From Chamaelirium japonicum (taxonomy: Eukaryota > Streptophyta > Magnoliopsida > Liliales > Melanthiaceae), in NCBI GenBank assembly GCA_947650365.1, contig OX393549.1, positions 11,972,073-12,036,072 on the forward strand: a stretch of DNA of 64,000 nt. Direction: 5' to 3'. How positions within the stretch are numbered: the first letter of the stretch is position 1; every line of letters starts with the position of its first letter. The notes under the pieces were generated by a model. That model ran no database searches. It had not been told where the DNA came from and was given only the letters and a program-made list of their open reading frames with translations. Below are positions 45,783 through 57,597 of this stretch, piece after piece. A program made the position numbers and the translations under genes.

Positions 45783-48700
45783 AAATAATTAAAAAAAGCA
45801 AAAATGCCTAGGCACTAGAAGGTCCCCCACCGCCCGACTAGCGCCTAGCGCTTTTTAGAACATTGAGCACAACCTCAATTTATTTTTTACCCAACAACAA
45901 TATTTCTGATTGAATAGAAAAGGACAAAATGTGCTACGTACGTTGACTATTTTCTTTAACAATGCCTCTAAGGAGGCATTTGGATGTACTGGAACCCGTG
46001 CAGAAGTATAATTTCAATGACAAGCAATTCAAGTTCGCTAAAGTCACTCCAATTTATAGAGAAAAAACTATGGGAAATCACCAATGTTTACGACAATTGT
46101 TGCTCTACTAGAAGGGAGCTACAAAACCCCATTAGAACCATTTTTTATCTTTAGATGATAGTAACAACACTAGGCTATCCCAAGAAATACAAAATCCGAG
46201 TCGCACTTCTGCTCACCGTCTGTCAGCCTGTAATGACCTATATAAGGAAAGTCTTGAGCCTTCAATGAGTAATGAGTGCCATGAAGGTCACATCCGTATT
46301 CATATAAAAAACTTAAGATTTCATTTAGTTTAGCGACCAACGTAACTTCAAGTAAGCATATTTGAAATTTTTGATTTGATATCATAATTATGCTGCAATC
46401 AGAAAGATGGACAAAGAAATCATTCCAAAGACATTTCTCCACAAAGAATGGGAGGAAGTTAGCCATATCCGAAAGCTGTTGTCATCTCCAACAAAGCCAA
46501 GATTCACACACATGTTTTTCTCTTGTCTCGGCTAGGTGGTTGCTCGTCATTATGGATTAAGGTGTTTAATCTAACAACTAGTTGAATCACCACTTATCAG
46601 CTTAAAAATTATAAAGTTTGTGATTCTCCGTCAAGATCCAAATTTGATGAGACCGAATCTGGTTCTCGTCATTCCTGTTGATCTGAACAGATTATTGGAG
46701 TCTTTACTTATTATATTAGAGCCTAAGGGCCTTTGTATAATTCTGATATTTTAATATAATAAGAGTTGGGGCCTCTTTGAAGCCCTAATTCATTTTCAGC
46801 GAAATCCTTCTTGGTATCAGAGCCATCATCCTCTATCTCACATACATCCTCTCTCTTGCGACCCCCCCACCCTCTTCCTCTCTCGCGCGATCTCCCTTCT
46901 CCCTCTCTCTCCCCGTGGCCATCTTCTCCAGCGCGCAACCACCCGTGGCCACCTAGTTTCATCTGCCTCCAGCCCGTGGCTGCATGAGGTCCGCCCGCCA
47001 CCACCAGCGGCCTCATGCAGCCTCTCGCAGCCCTACGGTCGTAGGCCTGAGGCCAGCACGACAGCATCAGCCACGTGCCCTCACCTGCAAAGGGTGCCAC
47101 CATGCTCAAACCCCTGTAGTCCCGCTGCTGGTCCTGCCATCTCCATCAACCGTTGATGCTTATTTTGTTCTTCGTGTCGCTTGTAATCGAGTATGTATGT
47201 GATGGTATAATCCTATCATGGATTTTTTTTTTTTTTTTGGATGATGGTTCCTTTCGTCTTGCCTCAGCTGTGATGGTTTAGCTTTTGTCCGTCTTTGCCT
47301 CTATTTTTACCAGATTTGTGAAGATTTCTCGTCTTTGTTTTTTTTTTCGTGAGTTCATCATCATCCCATAGAATCTAATGAGACCCCTCTTGTAGGATCT
47401 CAAGAGGGCTTTACCCGTTACATTACTTCCGTTCTTTTGGATAACAAAAATTTTATTTCCCGGTCCACTTCCGTTCGTGTCTATCTTGATGGTCGGAATA
47501 AGCTTTCATGGCTTGGTGTCCCTCAACCTACGGAGGAGACATAGGTCTTGAAGTGGACCACGAAAAATTTTCAGATACTAGGCTGGCTCTAATGCTGGAT
47601 GGAGCCGAAGAACTATGAGCAGTTTATGCAATACGATACAATTTCGGGTATGTGGTATGCTCTAAACAGACTTATGGGCATACTCGTGTTGATTCACGGA
47701 TTTATACTGTGTACCGAGAGATCACTGCAGTTACTCAAGGTGATCGCAATGTTCAAGAATACTTCTCTTTTCTCTAGAGTCGGTTTCTCAAGTTATCTGA
47801 CTTAGAGCCCCTGAGAGCCTTTCAGAACCCTGCTGATGCTACTCTTGCTCGGCGACGACACGAGAAGAAAGAGACATCAGTTTCTGATGGGACTTCATCC
47901 AGAGTTTGAGGCTAATCGTGTTTAGATTGTTGAGATCTCCTCTTCCAGATCTTCTCAATGCCTTCTCCCTTGTTGCTGACCAGGAACGTCGTATTCGACT
48001 CACTACTACTCCCCAAGTGTGTTTCTCCAATCAGCGACCTTCCGCCTGAGCAGATAGCTCACATACTCGGGGTCGTTCTATATCTGATAGATGTGTCATG
48101 CCTGGTGACCCTCCTGGTCCTTGTACTCATTGTGGGAAGCAGTTTCTTGATCGTTCCCGGTGCTTCTAGTTGTACCCACACTTGCGTACTTCCACCACGC
48201 CTGCTTCTCATTCACCGACTGTAAATGTTGGCAACTTCTCCAGTTCCGAGGAGCAGCTTTCTCAGCATTCTGGAGTCTCTGATCTAAGTCAGATAATGTC
48301 CCAAATGCAGCAGATGATGAGCCACATTCAACACCATCAGTGCCAGCAGCCCTCAGCTTCCACTGCTTCCTTCTCAGGTACTCTGTTCGCCTTCCAGGTA
48401 TTAGATGTTGATCCCAGTTCTTCTCCCTGGGTGATCGACTCTAGTATAATTGATCATATGACTGGTGAGCTCAGTCTTCTTTCTCATATTGAACCTTATC
48501 TACAGCGAAATGAACGCCTTCCTGATGGATCTGTTACTCATTTTCTCGGCAAGGGCTCTGTTCTGCTTTCCCCTACTGTTTGTCATGACTCTGTTTTACA
48601 TGTTCCTAAACTGGCCCTCAATCTCATGTCAGTTAGTCGTTTGACTCAGTCTTTGCAATGTTCCATGACATTTTTTTCCTGATGGCTATGTCTTTCAGGA

Positions 48701-51700
48701 TCTGACTTCGAGGACTACTTTTGACACAAGCCATGAGAAGGGTGGGCTGTACATGCTAGACCACCTGCTTGTTCCCAAACTGCTGCTGCTTCACCTGCTA
48801 CTGCTTCCGCAGCATGTTCTACTGCTTTGTGGCATGCTCTGCTTAGTCATGCTAGTCCTAGACATGTGGCATCTGTCTGTCCTGAATTTGCTTTTAGTTC
48901 CTCTTTTAAGTGTGATGCGTGTGTGAACTTTGTAAACACACTCGCAATTCTTATTCTTCGTCTACTAGTCGGTCATCTTTTGTTTTTGAGTTGGTCCACT
49001 CTAATGTCTGGAGCCAGGCTCTTATAGTTTTTATTACTATGTTACATTTATTGATGACTATTTTCGATGTTGATGGGCCTACCTTTTGAAGCGCAAGTAT
49101 GATGTGTTTGCTTACTTTGCTATGTATTATCAATTTTCTGCTATGATTCAAACTCAGTATGGTGCTCGTATTCGTGTTCTTCGCTCTGACAATTGGGGAG
49201 AATAAACTTCTGGTCCTTTCACCTCCTTCCTTGCTGAGCAGAGGACCTGTCATCAGTATTCATGTCCCTATACACGTGAGCAGAATGGTGTGGTGAAACA
49301 GAACAATAATCATCTCTTGAATGTTGTCAAATGTATAGTTCGTAGGATGTCGGTTCCCAAGTCTTTCTGGAGTTATGCTATTCTTACTACCACTTACTTG
49401 ATCAACAGGACTCCGTCTCGTTCTCTTAACGGGATAAGCCCGTTTTCTACCCTTCACCCTAACCAGCCTCTTTTTTCTATCCCATTGCGCGTCTTTGGGT
49501 GCGTTTCGTTTGTTCACGATCGCAGTCCCTCCCAAACTAAGCTTGATGACAATACTATTCGTTGTCTTTCTTGGCTACTCTTCTGGTGTCAAACGCTATC
49601 GTTGTCTTGACATTAAATCTCATCGGATCTACCACAATACCACTCGATGGATGTCACATTTTATGAGGATGAGGCCTACTTTCGGGTGATGTCAGCACCC
49701 TCCCCTATGTCTATGCCTGTGCCACCTACTGTTGCTTAGGAATTGCCATTCTTTCCTGTGTCAGGCGATTCTGCTCGCTCGCCCATTACACAGACATACC
49801 ATACGCGACTCAACCAGACTCCGGCTGTCCAGCCTAATCCTATCACTGTGCCTGTGCCATCTCTGGAGTCAGGTATACCATCTTCCTCCACCACTTCCCC
49901 TTTCGCTGATGACTTGCCCATTGCACTTCGTAAGGGCAGGCGTGCCTATGTTACTAATCACCCTTTGGATAGACTCATATCAGGTCTTTCCCATATCTAT
50001 CATGCTTATCTCACCGCCATATATTCTATTTGTATTCCACACTCTACTCCCGAGGTGCTTCGTGATCCTTAGTGGATCAAAAATATGGACGTTGAGATGT
50101 CTGCCTTGCAGCAAAATGGGACTTGGTCTCTGGTTCCCCTTTTTCCTGGGAAATGTATTGTTGACAGCAAATGGGTCTACATCGTCAAGTACCGTGCTGA
50201 TGTTTCTCTCGACTTTAAAGCCCAACTGGTTGCTAGAGGCTTTACTCGGACTGCCGATGAGCTTAGAGCTACTTTTACTCATGTTGCCAAGCTGACAAGT
50301 GTTCGTTTGTTACTCTCCCAGCTCCCTGACTGCTAGTCACTTCTGACCACTTCATCAGCTTGACATTAAGAACACCATTCTCTATGGCCATCTAACCGAG
50401 GAGATTTATATACCCCCCTCCAGATTACTGTCTTCAGGGGGAGTATTTTGACAAGGTTTGTCGCCTTCATAAGTGTCATTATGGCTTGAAGCAGTCACCT
50501 AGAGCTTGGCTTGAGCGATTCAGTAATGTAATTCTTCGTATCGGCTTTACTCGATGTCATGATGACCCAACATGATTTATTAGAACCACTGCAGCAGGCC
50601 GACATACAAGTGTTTAGGTATATGCCGATGACATTATTCTCACAGGAGATGTTGGTATTATTGCAGTTAAGACTACTCTTCAGGCTGCTTTTGAGGTGAA
50701 CGATCTTGGCCCCCTTCGCTGCTTTCTGGGGATTGAGATCGCTCGCTCCCGACAGGGCATCTCCATTTCTCAGCGAAAATATACTCTTGGTCTCTTGCGA
50801 GATACTGGTCTCCTTGGGTGCCGATCGGCACGTACACCAATGGATTCTAATCACCGCCTCTATGCCAAGACTGGTGATCTTCCTTATCCCAAGTCCTATC
50901 AGCATCGTCTGATCTACCTAACTAATACTCGGCCTGATATCAGCTTTGCAATTATGTGGTTAGTTTATGTCTACTCCTCGGGCATCCCACATGGAGGCGG
51001 CACTGAGGATCTCCGATATCTTAAAGCAGCTCCTGGTCTTGGGCTATTCTACAGGGTTTAGGATCGCTCTGAGCTGTCATGTGACTTATGTTACACTGAC
51101 TCGGATTATGCAAGTTTTCTTACAGATTGTCGCTCTACCTCTGGGGTCTGCACATTTTATAATGCGCATCTCATTTCTTGGAAAAGCAAAAATCAGCATG
51201 TTGTCTCTCGATCTTCTGCCGAGGCCGAGTATCGTGCTATGGCATAGGGGACCACTGAGTTGATTTAGTTACATTCTCTTTTAGCAGAGTTTTGTTCTCC
51301 ACACCAGGTCGTTCGACCCTCTTTTGCGATAACCAGTCGACAATTATGCTTGCTTCCGATTATGTTCTGCATAAGAGAACGAAACACATTGAGGTTGATA
51401 TTCACTTCCTACGGGACCATGTTCGGTTTGGAACTATTGCTTCGGTGTTCGTTCCATCTGCTGATCAGATTATCGATGCCTTCACCAAAGTCGTTGGCCC
51501 TACTCGTCTTCTCTCTATCATCTTCAAGTTGGGCATGTTTGACATCTTTTCTCCAGCTTGAGGGGGTGTACTGGAGTCTTTACTTATTATATTAGAGCCT
51601 AAAGGCCTTTGTGTAATTCTGATATTTTAATATAATAAGAGTTGGGGCCTCTTTGAAGCCCTAATTCATTTTCGACTAAATCCTTCTCAGACACCCTCCT

Positions 51701-54700
51701 TGCATATCATTTGAGACCTTTTAAACCTAGATCAACTTGGAGGTTTGAGTCGTGCACCTGCACAATTTCTCCCTCCCTTGTTAGACCCTCCTAACAACTT
51801 TCTAGTTGAGCCTATTGGACACCTCTTTGAGTATGTTTCTGCTGGAATCCTTTTGCACTCCCATCAGTGGACCACGAGCTCCCCCATGAACCTCTAACTT
51901 AGCTCAAATGTCCCCTCCTTGATGTAGTTTGGTTTAGGATTAGGTTATATCAGAGCCTAATTTAGGTAGAGTTAAATTTTTGGATCTGATGGAATTATAG
52001 TTAGTCTTATTATAATTTTATTTGCCTTCCTTTTATCCATCCTTTTAGTATTTTGCACCATCCCAGGACTCCGGGAAACTATAAGAAAATCAAACCCTCT
52101 CCTACCCTTACACGTGCAAGGGAAAGAAATAGCGGGCTGATAATTCTTTAGATCCAAACTATTTTTAGAAGTTCGGAGGGAGCAGTTATACGGGCACCGC
52201 TCCACAACCAAGATAGAAGGCTCGGATCATGGACTAACGGCCTAAACTCCTACTCTTCCTTCTCCCCGTTAAACCCGACCGGCTAGAAAACGAACAGGCT
52301 ACCTGAGTACAAAATCCGATTGGGAGATTTGGCTAGTCAACAACCTAGTTTGGGAGTGATTTCTCCCAAGAACCCTTACAAGGGTGTTCTTGGGTAAAGA
52401 GTGGAAGTGAGAGAGAGAGAGAGGAGTGAGAGATTCTTGCACTTCTAGGGAAGTTCTTTCACTAGTAAGGGAAAATTCCCTTGTGCTAATAGAAAGACAA
52501 GAGTTAGTCTCCCCTCTCGTCGACCCACAGCTCCTCTTTTATAGTGGAAGGAGGCAAGAAGTGAGCCAATTATTACATGACAAGTGTAGTGCCACGTGTC
52601 TTTTGCTACTAGCTTGAGTTGTTGCCCAACTAACGCTGGATGCATGTCTTATCGATAGATGTTCTCTTGCGAGCCTCGGATCCTGACATGTGTCACCATC
52701 TAACTATCTAAGCGGGGTGAAGTGCCCTTGTAGAGTTGTAGCTTTGAGTAAGATTTCCATGTGTCAGTGTCTAAGCGAAGCGAAGTGTAAATGTTGCTTT
52801 AAGCAAGATCGCCACGTGCCACCATCTGAGCGGAGCGAAGTGTGCTTGTTGCTTCGAGCAGGATCACCATGTGTCACCATTTGAACAGAGCGGGTGTGTT
52901 TATTGGGCACTTTCGATGGTTGGTCATCTAGCACATGGAACCCGCTGATAGGTGCCCATGTGTGGGCCCAAGTCCCGACATGTAGCCTCATAGGAGTGAT
53001 GCTAGGTGTGCTTGTCTGCATGCATTGAATAATGTTAGGCATGCGGTATTGTTGTGTAAGTGGTTGTACAAGTACCAAATTGGGTCGTGCCTTTTAGCTT
53101 CCTTGTCTTGGCATGCTCATTTTGCCAGACCATGTTCTGTTGTGCGTTGGAAACTCTGTCTTAGCAAGCTCATCCAGTCGTCTTGCATAACCACGCTGGG
53201 TTGATGTGCCATGGAGGCTCTTTATCTTGGCATACTAGCCTTGCTAGACCACTTTGGGTTTTGTGCCTTGGAGACGCTTCGTCTTGGGCATGCTTGCCTT
53301 GCAAGACCACTTGCCCAACGTGATGCAGGACTATTGTGCAAAAAGGGGAATGATGTACCGACATCGTTAAGTTCTTGCAAATACAAATTCAAGATAGTTG
53401 ATTCCCAAAGTTTCTTGAATTGAGATGCAGTGAAGATGTAATACCATCGCCTATAAATGCAGTACGACAGGCAGACAAATTCTATTTAAGGGGTGATCAG
53501 TTGGCAAGATAGAACTTCCACATGACTAGGGTTGATCGTGCAGAATCTAAAATTGCATACACAGAATTTCAAAACATTTTAACCTAAGCTCAAAATGTTT
53601 ATCAAAATGTTGCATGTTAATGTAATATAAAGCTACTAATCAAACCAGCAATTTTACGAGGTTAACAATAGTCTCTAGGTTGATAATTTACAAGAGGCCA
53701 AATAATTATTAAAGACTAGATATTGCCTCAATTAAGCAAAGTGAACGATGGAACAAAAAGAACCTGGATTTGACGATTGAATCCGAACACGTCTGATGGA
53801 TCCCAGAAGCAATATGATGAAGACACGCATGCGTTCGAGAGGACGTCGAGAGTCGACAGCAAGCGTAACAGAGGCAAATAGAGCGGCAGCATGCGAAAAG
53901 AACCAATAGGAACCCCGATGGGGTCGGCGGATGCATAAAAATGGTATATACAGCTCAAAAATATGATGGAACATATATATCAAAAAATAAATAAAAAATT
54001 ATTGTTTATTTCCTGACTTTCTTAATTTTGTCGAATTTTACCAATTCTAACTAGCCAACTTTATCTGACTTCCAACTTGATAACTTTGGTTAAGAGCACT
54101 TATGTCTTTAATAATAATGAAACTATAGGGTATACAATAGTTCTAATACCTTTTATTCAACTTATACTATTTCTCTACATCTTAATGATTTAAAATTTAC
54201 AAAAAATGAAGGGGAAATACTCGAAACTAGGACAAAATAACTACGGACACCAAACCTATGGTGAAGGACAACAGTTCCAAAATTGAGTTTTCCAAGGTTT
54301 GTTTTAAGCCTAAACAAGGCTCAAGAAGGCCTAGGTAACTAGTTTGGGAATGGGGGTTCAATAAAAATTGAAGGGCCAAAGAAGAAGAGAAGATGAGTGA
54401 GGACCAGATGAGTTCTTGACGGAATATTAGGAAAGAATTTAAGGAAACTCGCCACAAAGAATGAATTAGATGGGAGTAATTGAAAGGCGTTAATAGTAAA
54501 AAAGTATCCCCTGTAAGTGGGGAAAAGGTGCTATGGTTATCGAAGGGATAAGTGCCCGAGAATTAGTGTTCAAAAAAAGAAAAGAAAGACTACCAAGAAC
54601 AAGAAGTCTAGGATGATAAAATAAAGACATGATTTTAGAAAGCTCATAAGCTTAGGTATTAGTTTAGATTGAAATGAATAGAAAAATGATATAAGTGGGT

Positions 54701-57597
54701 AGGAGCATGTCAGTGGGTAGAACCATGGAATCTCACACTTAGTATCTACCAAAATACATGTATTTTGTCATCATACTCAAAATTTGATAATAAAAGACTT
54801 TTTAGCAACTTGTTAGACAAAAGAAAGCAACTACATGAATAGGCTTACTATATGACATGTACTTTTAAACTTTGAGTACACTGTTGTGATAGGAAAGTGG
54901 CAATTATAGAGGTATTTAACGGTATCCAATAGCTTCATAAAGGAATGCACTGGATAAATATGTTGGGAACGAAAATGAAAAGCAAGCCTTAGACAACATA
55001 TAACCCAAGCACTTGAAAGGGCAACATTCAGCCATGCAAAATGGTTCGCAGCACCTACACAAGTATGAGGGAACCATTCCTATTGGTAACAAACTTATAG
55101 GTCAACTAATCGCTGACGCCATTCAGTTTCAGTATTAATCTAGCATGGGTCTAGTAAAATCATTTAGTACAGATATATATCGAGGTATCTAACGGTAACT
55201 TCATAAAGGAATGCACTGGATATATATGATCGGAAAGAAAATGAAAAGCAAGCTGTAGACAACATATAATCATGCACTTGAAAGGTCATCATTCAGTCAA
55301 TGAAAATGGTTCGCAGCACCTACACAAGTATGAGGGAACCATTACTATTGGTAACAAACTTATAGGTCAACTAATTCGTGACGCTATTCAGTTTCAGTAT
55401 TAATCCGGCATGGGTCTATTAAAATCATTTAGTACAGATATGTATATGAAAACTCTTTTCCAGAACTATATGGAAGGAACTGGTACCTGGATTGGATATG
55501 TTGGAGGATAAGTACCATATGCAGCAGCCTGAGGAGCTGATGCAGGCATTTGTGGATGGCCATAGTTTGCATAACCATATGCACTATATTCTGCCTGAAA
55601 GTTTAAAGGTGAAATGATACTACATCAAATAGATTAAAGGCGGAATAGGACACAACTTTTTATAACAACACTTTGAGAACATTTATTTGCATTTAATATA
55701 GGTCAGCTAGAAAGTAACTAATTGGAGCATTCCGCAAATTCGATCATGTTAAAAGTGAGCAAAAATATATTCTGAACATACCAACTGCGAAAAAGCCATT
55801 GAATTAAGAGCAACAATAAATTGTAAAAATAAGCCAGATACCATCCATTTGGCTTTTGGTAAAGGAAAAAACTTAAATCTCATAAGATTTTTGGTGGCAG
55901 TAACATACCTATACAGGTCAAATATAAGTCAAAAAAGGTAAATGTTATGTGCATGTTACATATTATAGCCATGGAGACGAATCATGCACAAGTTAAAACA
56001 AGTGCGAGTATTACAAAATGAGACAAATTAGACTTTTTTTTAGTTAATTCATGACAGAAGACATCTCCATAATGAAACATATTAGGCTTTTGTATTGCCC
56101 GCACGCACACTCACTCACTCACCCACCGTGTTAAAGGCTCAAGGCGCACTTAAGGTGCAAAGGTGTGTCACAGGCCTGATTGAAGCACGGGGCATATTTT
56201 AAATAATATATTTTAAGTAAAATTCTAAGGTATATAAGTTAAAATATTTAAAACATGCATAAAATGTGTTAATAGTAGGATTTAAAAGAGAGGTGTAGGA
56301 AATTGTGCAAAGGGGAAGCTTGTCAAGTGGTAAATTAGCAATGCAAGTACGAACACTTCAACATAACTAATGAATATTCAGCATAAAACACGATATTTAT
56401 GTAGAACGTAAAAAAGAAGTATATAACTCTATGAGAGCACACCCATACTTGATACTACGATGACCATACTATGAATTTTTAGCACTTCTTGTGTGAACAT
56501 ATAAATGTATATCGATGAGGGATTATAATGCAATCAACATGACATGAAGCTAAAAATACTAATTCTAGGATGGCAATAGAAAGTAGCAAGTCAACAAAAA
56601 TATAGTTTTGTAAAATCCAAAAAAGTAATAGCCTTATTTAAATTTTATGACGTAACCCGTTGCACTTAACAACACATCAAACACAAATCAAATATCATAT
56701 TCCTTTGATTTCATCCAGGCACGCCTTCTATGTGCCTTGCGCCTAGGCTCAAAAAACGTATCACAGCATGGCCCTCTTCGAATGCACATCGCCTAGCATA
56801 GAGCAAGGCACACATGATGCGCTTCGATGCGCCGGGGCCTAGGCGCACACCATGGTTGAGGGTTCGTCCGAACCCGAACTGGTTCACACAAACCGGTTCG
56901 GATTTTGGCCAATCCAAACCACCGAACCTGAATTAGGCACCCGAATCATGTCTAATTCATACTTGGTTCATATTATCGTTCAATTAGTCTGAATAACATA
57001 TATATAGTTAGTAGTTACAAGTTATTCCATGATTTATATGTCACAAGCCTTGGATCCGAAATGACCGATCCGAGCCCGAATCAGGCTAAGCATACTCTAA
57101 TTTCTGATTTCCTGTTATGCTTTTTTAATATTTTTGGCCAAACTGGCCGAACCCGGACCCAAATCCGAACCGAAATGATTTGTTTTTGCCTGGTCCAAAT
57201 CCGAACCCAAATTCTCAAACCTTGGCACAAGCCTAGGCACGCCTTTAATAGCACTGCACACGCGTATATATGTAGTATGTATAAGATACATTACCTGCTG
57301 TGCATATCCAGGATTCCACTGTTGTCCCTGTGCTTGGGAAATCGGAGGCCAAGTTGGAGCTTTCTGTTCATTGCCAGCAGGCCACTGGTTTTGAGTATTA
57401 GGGTAGGCCCCCATAATTGACTGACCTGATGAAGGTACACCTGTATAAGGCATCACCATTTTTGTCTTGTCTGAGGCCAGGAAGTCCTCTGCAGGCCGTT
57501 TTTTTGACACCGACACGGTCTTCTGACGTAAAAAGAGCATAGCGTGACGATTGACAGCCTTTCTGATAGACTGTGCATCTCCAAAGAGATCCAAAAA
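44538..57597 (-). CDS. PRP39: PRP39 pre-mRNA-processing factor, 3' part (last 3 coding exons)
   Basis: PRP39 is a U1 snRNP-associated splicing factor of HAT repeats followed by a Tyr/Pro/Gln/Ala-rich tail; it acts in the nucleus in 5' splice-site recognition. Here the exons at 57295-57597, 55487-55594 and 44538-44630 give the last 167 residues. They hold FLDLFGDAQSIRKAVNRHA (end of the HAT region), KKRPAEDFLASDKTK, QQWNPGYAQQ, AYGTYPPTYPIQ and the terminal QPYYGSYY with TAG. All joins are phase 0 with GT...AG borders. Introns are 1,700 bp and 10,856 bp. I found no earlier PRP39 exon between 57598 and 64000, so the 5' part probably lies outside the window beyond an intron of at least 6.4 kb. 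The last intron holds a copia element in antisense. Confidence 0.9.
45465..45865. mobile_element. hAT-like MITE with internal TA microsatellite (copy 2)
   Basis: Ends CAGTGTTTTAAAAAGC and, inverted, CAATGTTCTAAAAAGC; flanks AGCACGAT/AGCACAAC (6 of 8). (TA)n at about 45720-45780. In the last PRP39 intron. Confidence 0.75.
45866..46695. other. PRP39 last intron, left part
   Basis: AT-rich intron with no element recognised. Confidence 0.5.
46696..46811 (+). repeat. Copia 5' LTR, 116 bp
   Basis: Starts TGGAGTCTTTACTTATT and ends AAATCCTTCT just before the primer-binding site. About five differences from the 3' LTR. Confidence 0.85.
51572..51687 (+). repeat. Copia 3' LTR, 116 bp
   Basis: Same length and near-identical sequence to the 5' LTR; the differences cluster partly in the last 20 bases. 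Confidence 0.85.
51688..52683. other. PRP39 last intron, right of copia
   Basis: Repetitive in style. TTATATCAGAGCC near 51943 resembles a primer-binding site, so another LTR element may be present, but I cannot define it. Confidence 0.35.
52684..52905. repeat. Minisatellite, about 60 bp x 4
   Basis: Units with CATGTGTCACCATCT, GAGCGGAGCGAAGTG and GCTTCGAGCAGGAT variants. Confidence 0.75.
53085..53335. repeat. Minisatellite, about 65 bp x 4
   Basis: Units with CTTGTCTTGGCATGCT, TTGCCAGACCAC and TGTGCCTTGGA variants. Together with the previous array it may be part of a large LTR. Confidence 0.7.
53336..54908. other. PRP39 last intron, nothing recognised
   Basis: AT-rich with scattered short frames of no recognised family. 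Confidence 0.45.
54909..55443. repeat. Tandem duplication, about 270 bp x 2, beside a PRP39 exon
   Basis: Units 54909-55181 and 55182-55443 share GGAATGCACTGGATA, GGTTCGCAGCACCTACACAA and GCATGGGTCTA in order with few changes. The array ends about 45 bp from exon 55487-55594, on the donor side. Confidence 0.88.
55487..55594 (-). CDS. PRP39: PRP39 exon (Tyr/Ala-rich tail)
   Basis: 108 nt between TTTCAG and GTACCAG encoding AEYSAYGYANYGHPQ, then a segment ending YPPTYPIQ. Short, with no ORF signal of its own, but in phase with its neighbours and matching the family's repetitive tail. Confidence 0.88.
56128..57253. mobile_element. Nested hAT-like elements in a PRP39 intron
   Basis: Outer arms rich in GCCTAGGCGC (ends GTGTTAAAGGC and, inverted, GTGCTATTAAAGGC) enclose an inner GAACCCGAAC-rich segment (about 56852-57229). 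Borders and duplications are not secure. The right end lies about 40 bp from the PRP39 exon at 57295. Confidence 0.45.
57295..57597 (-). CDS. PRP39: PRP39 exon (HAT end and KKRPAEDFL region)
   Basis: 303 nt from acceptor GTTTCAG to donor GTAATG. It encodes FLDLFGDAQSIRKAVNRHA through QWNPGYAQQ. The open frame continues past the donor into intron, but the next exon resumes exactly in phase. Confidence 0.9.

Larger units (their letters stand above)
46696..51687 (+). mobile_element. Ty1/copia element, full length but dead, in the PRP39 last intron
   Basis: Bounded by LTRs at 46696-46811 and 51572-51687, with TGGTATCAGAGCC directly after the first and a G-rich polypurine tract (GAGGGGGTGTA) before the second. 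Domain order is copia-like: gag (about 47400-47900), protease (WVIDSS, where DSG is usual), pre-integrase and integrase (48820-49620, SFWSYAILTTTYLINRTPS), RT (50085-51060) and RNase H (to 51561, RTKHIEVDIHFLRD). The RT site YADD is intact at 50621-50632 but an in-frame TAG sits two codons before it. Many frameshifts. Antisense to PRP39. I see no clear 5-bp target duplication. Confidence 0.9.
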
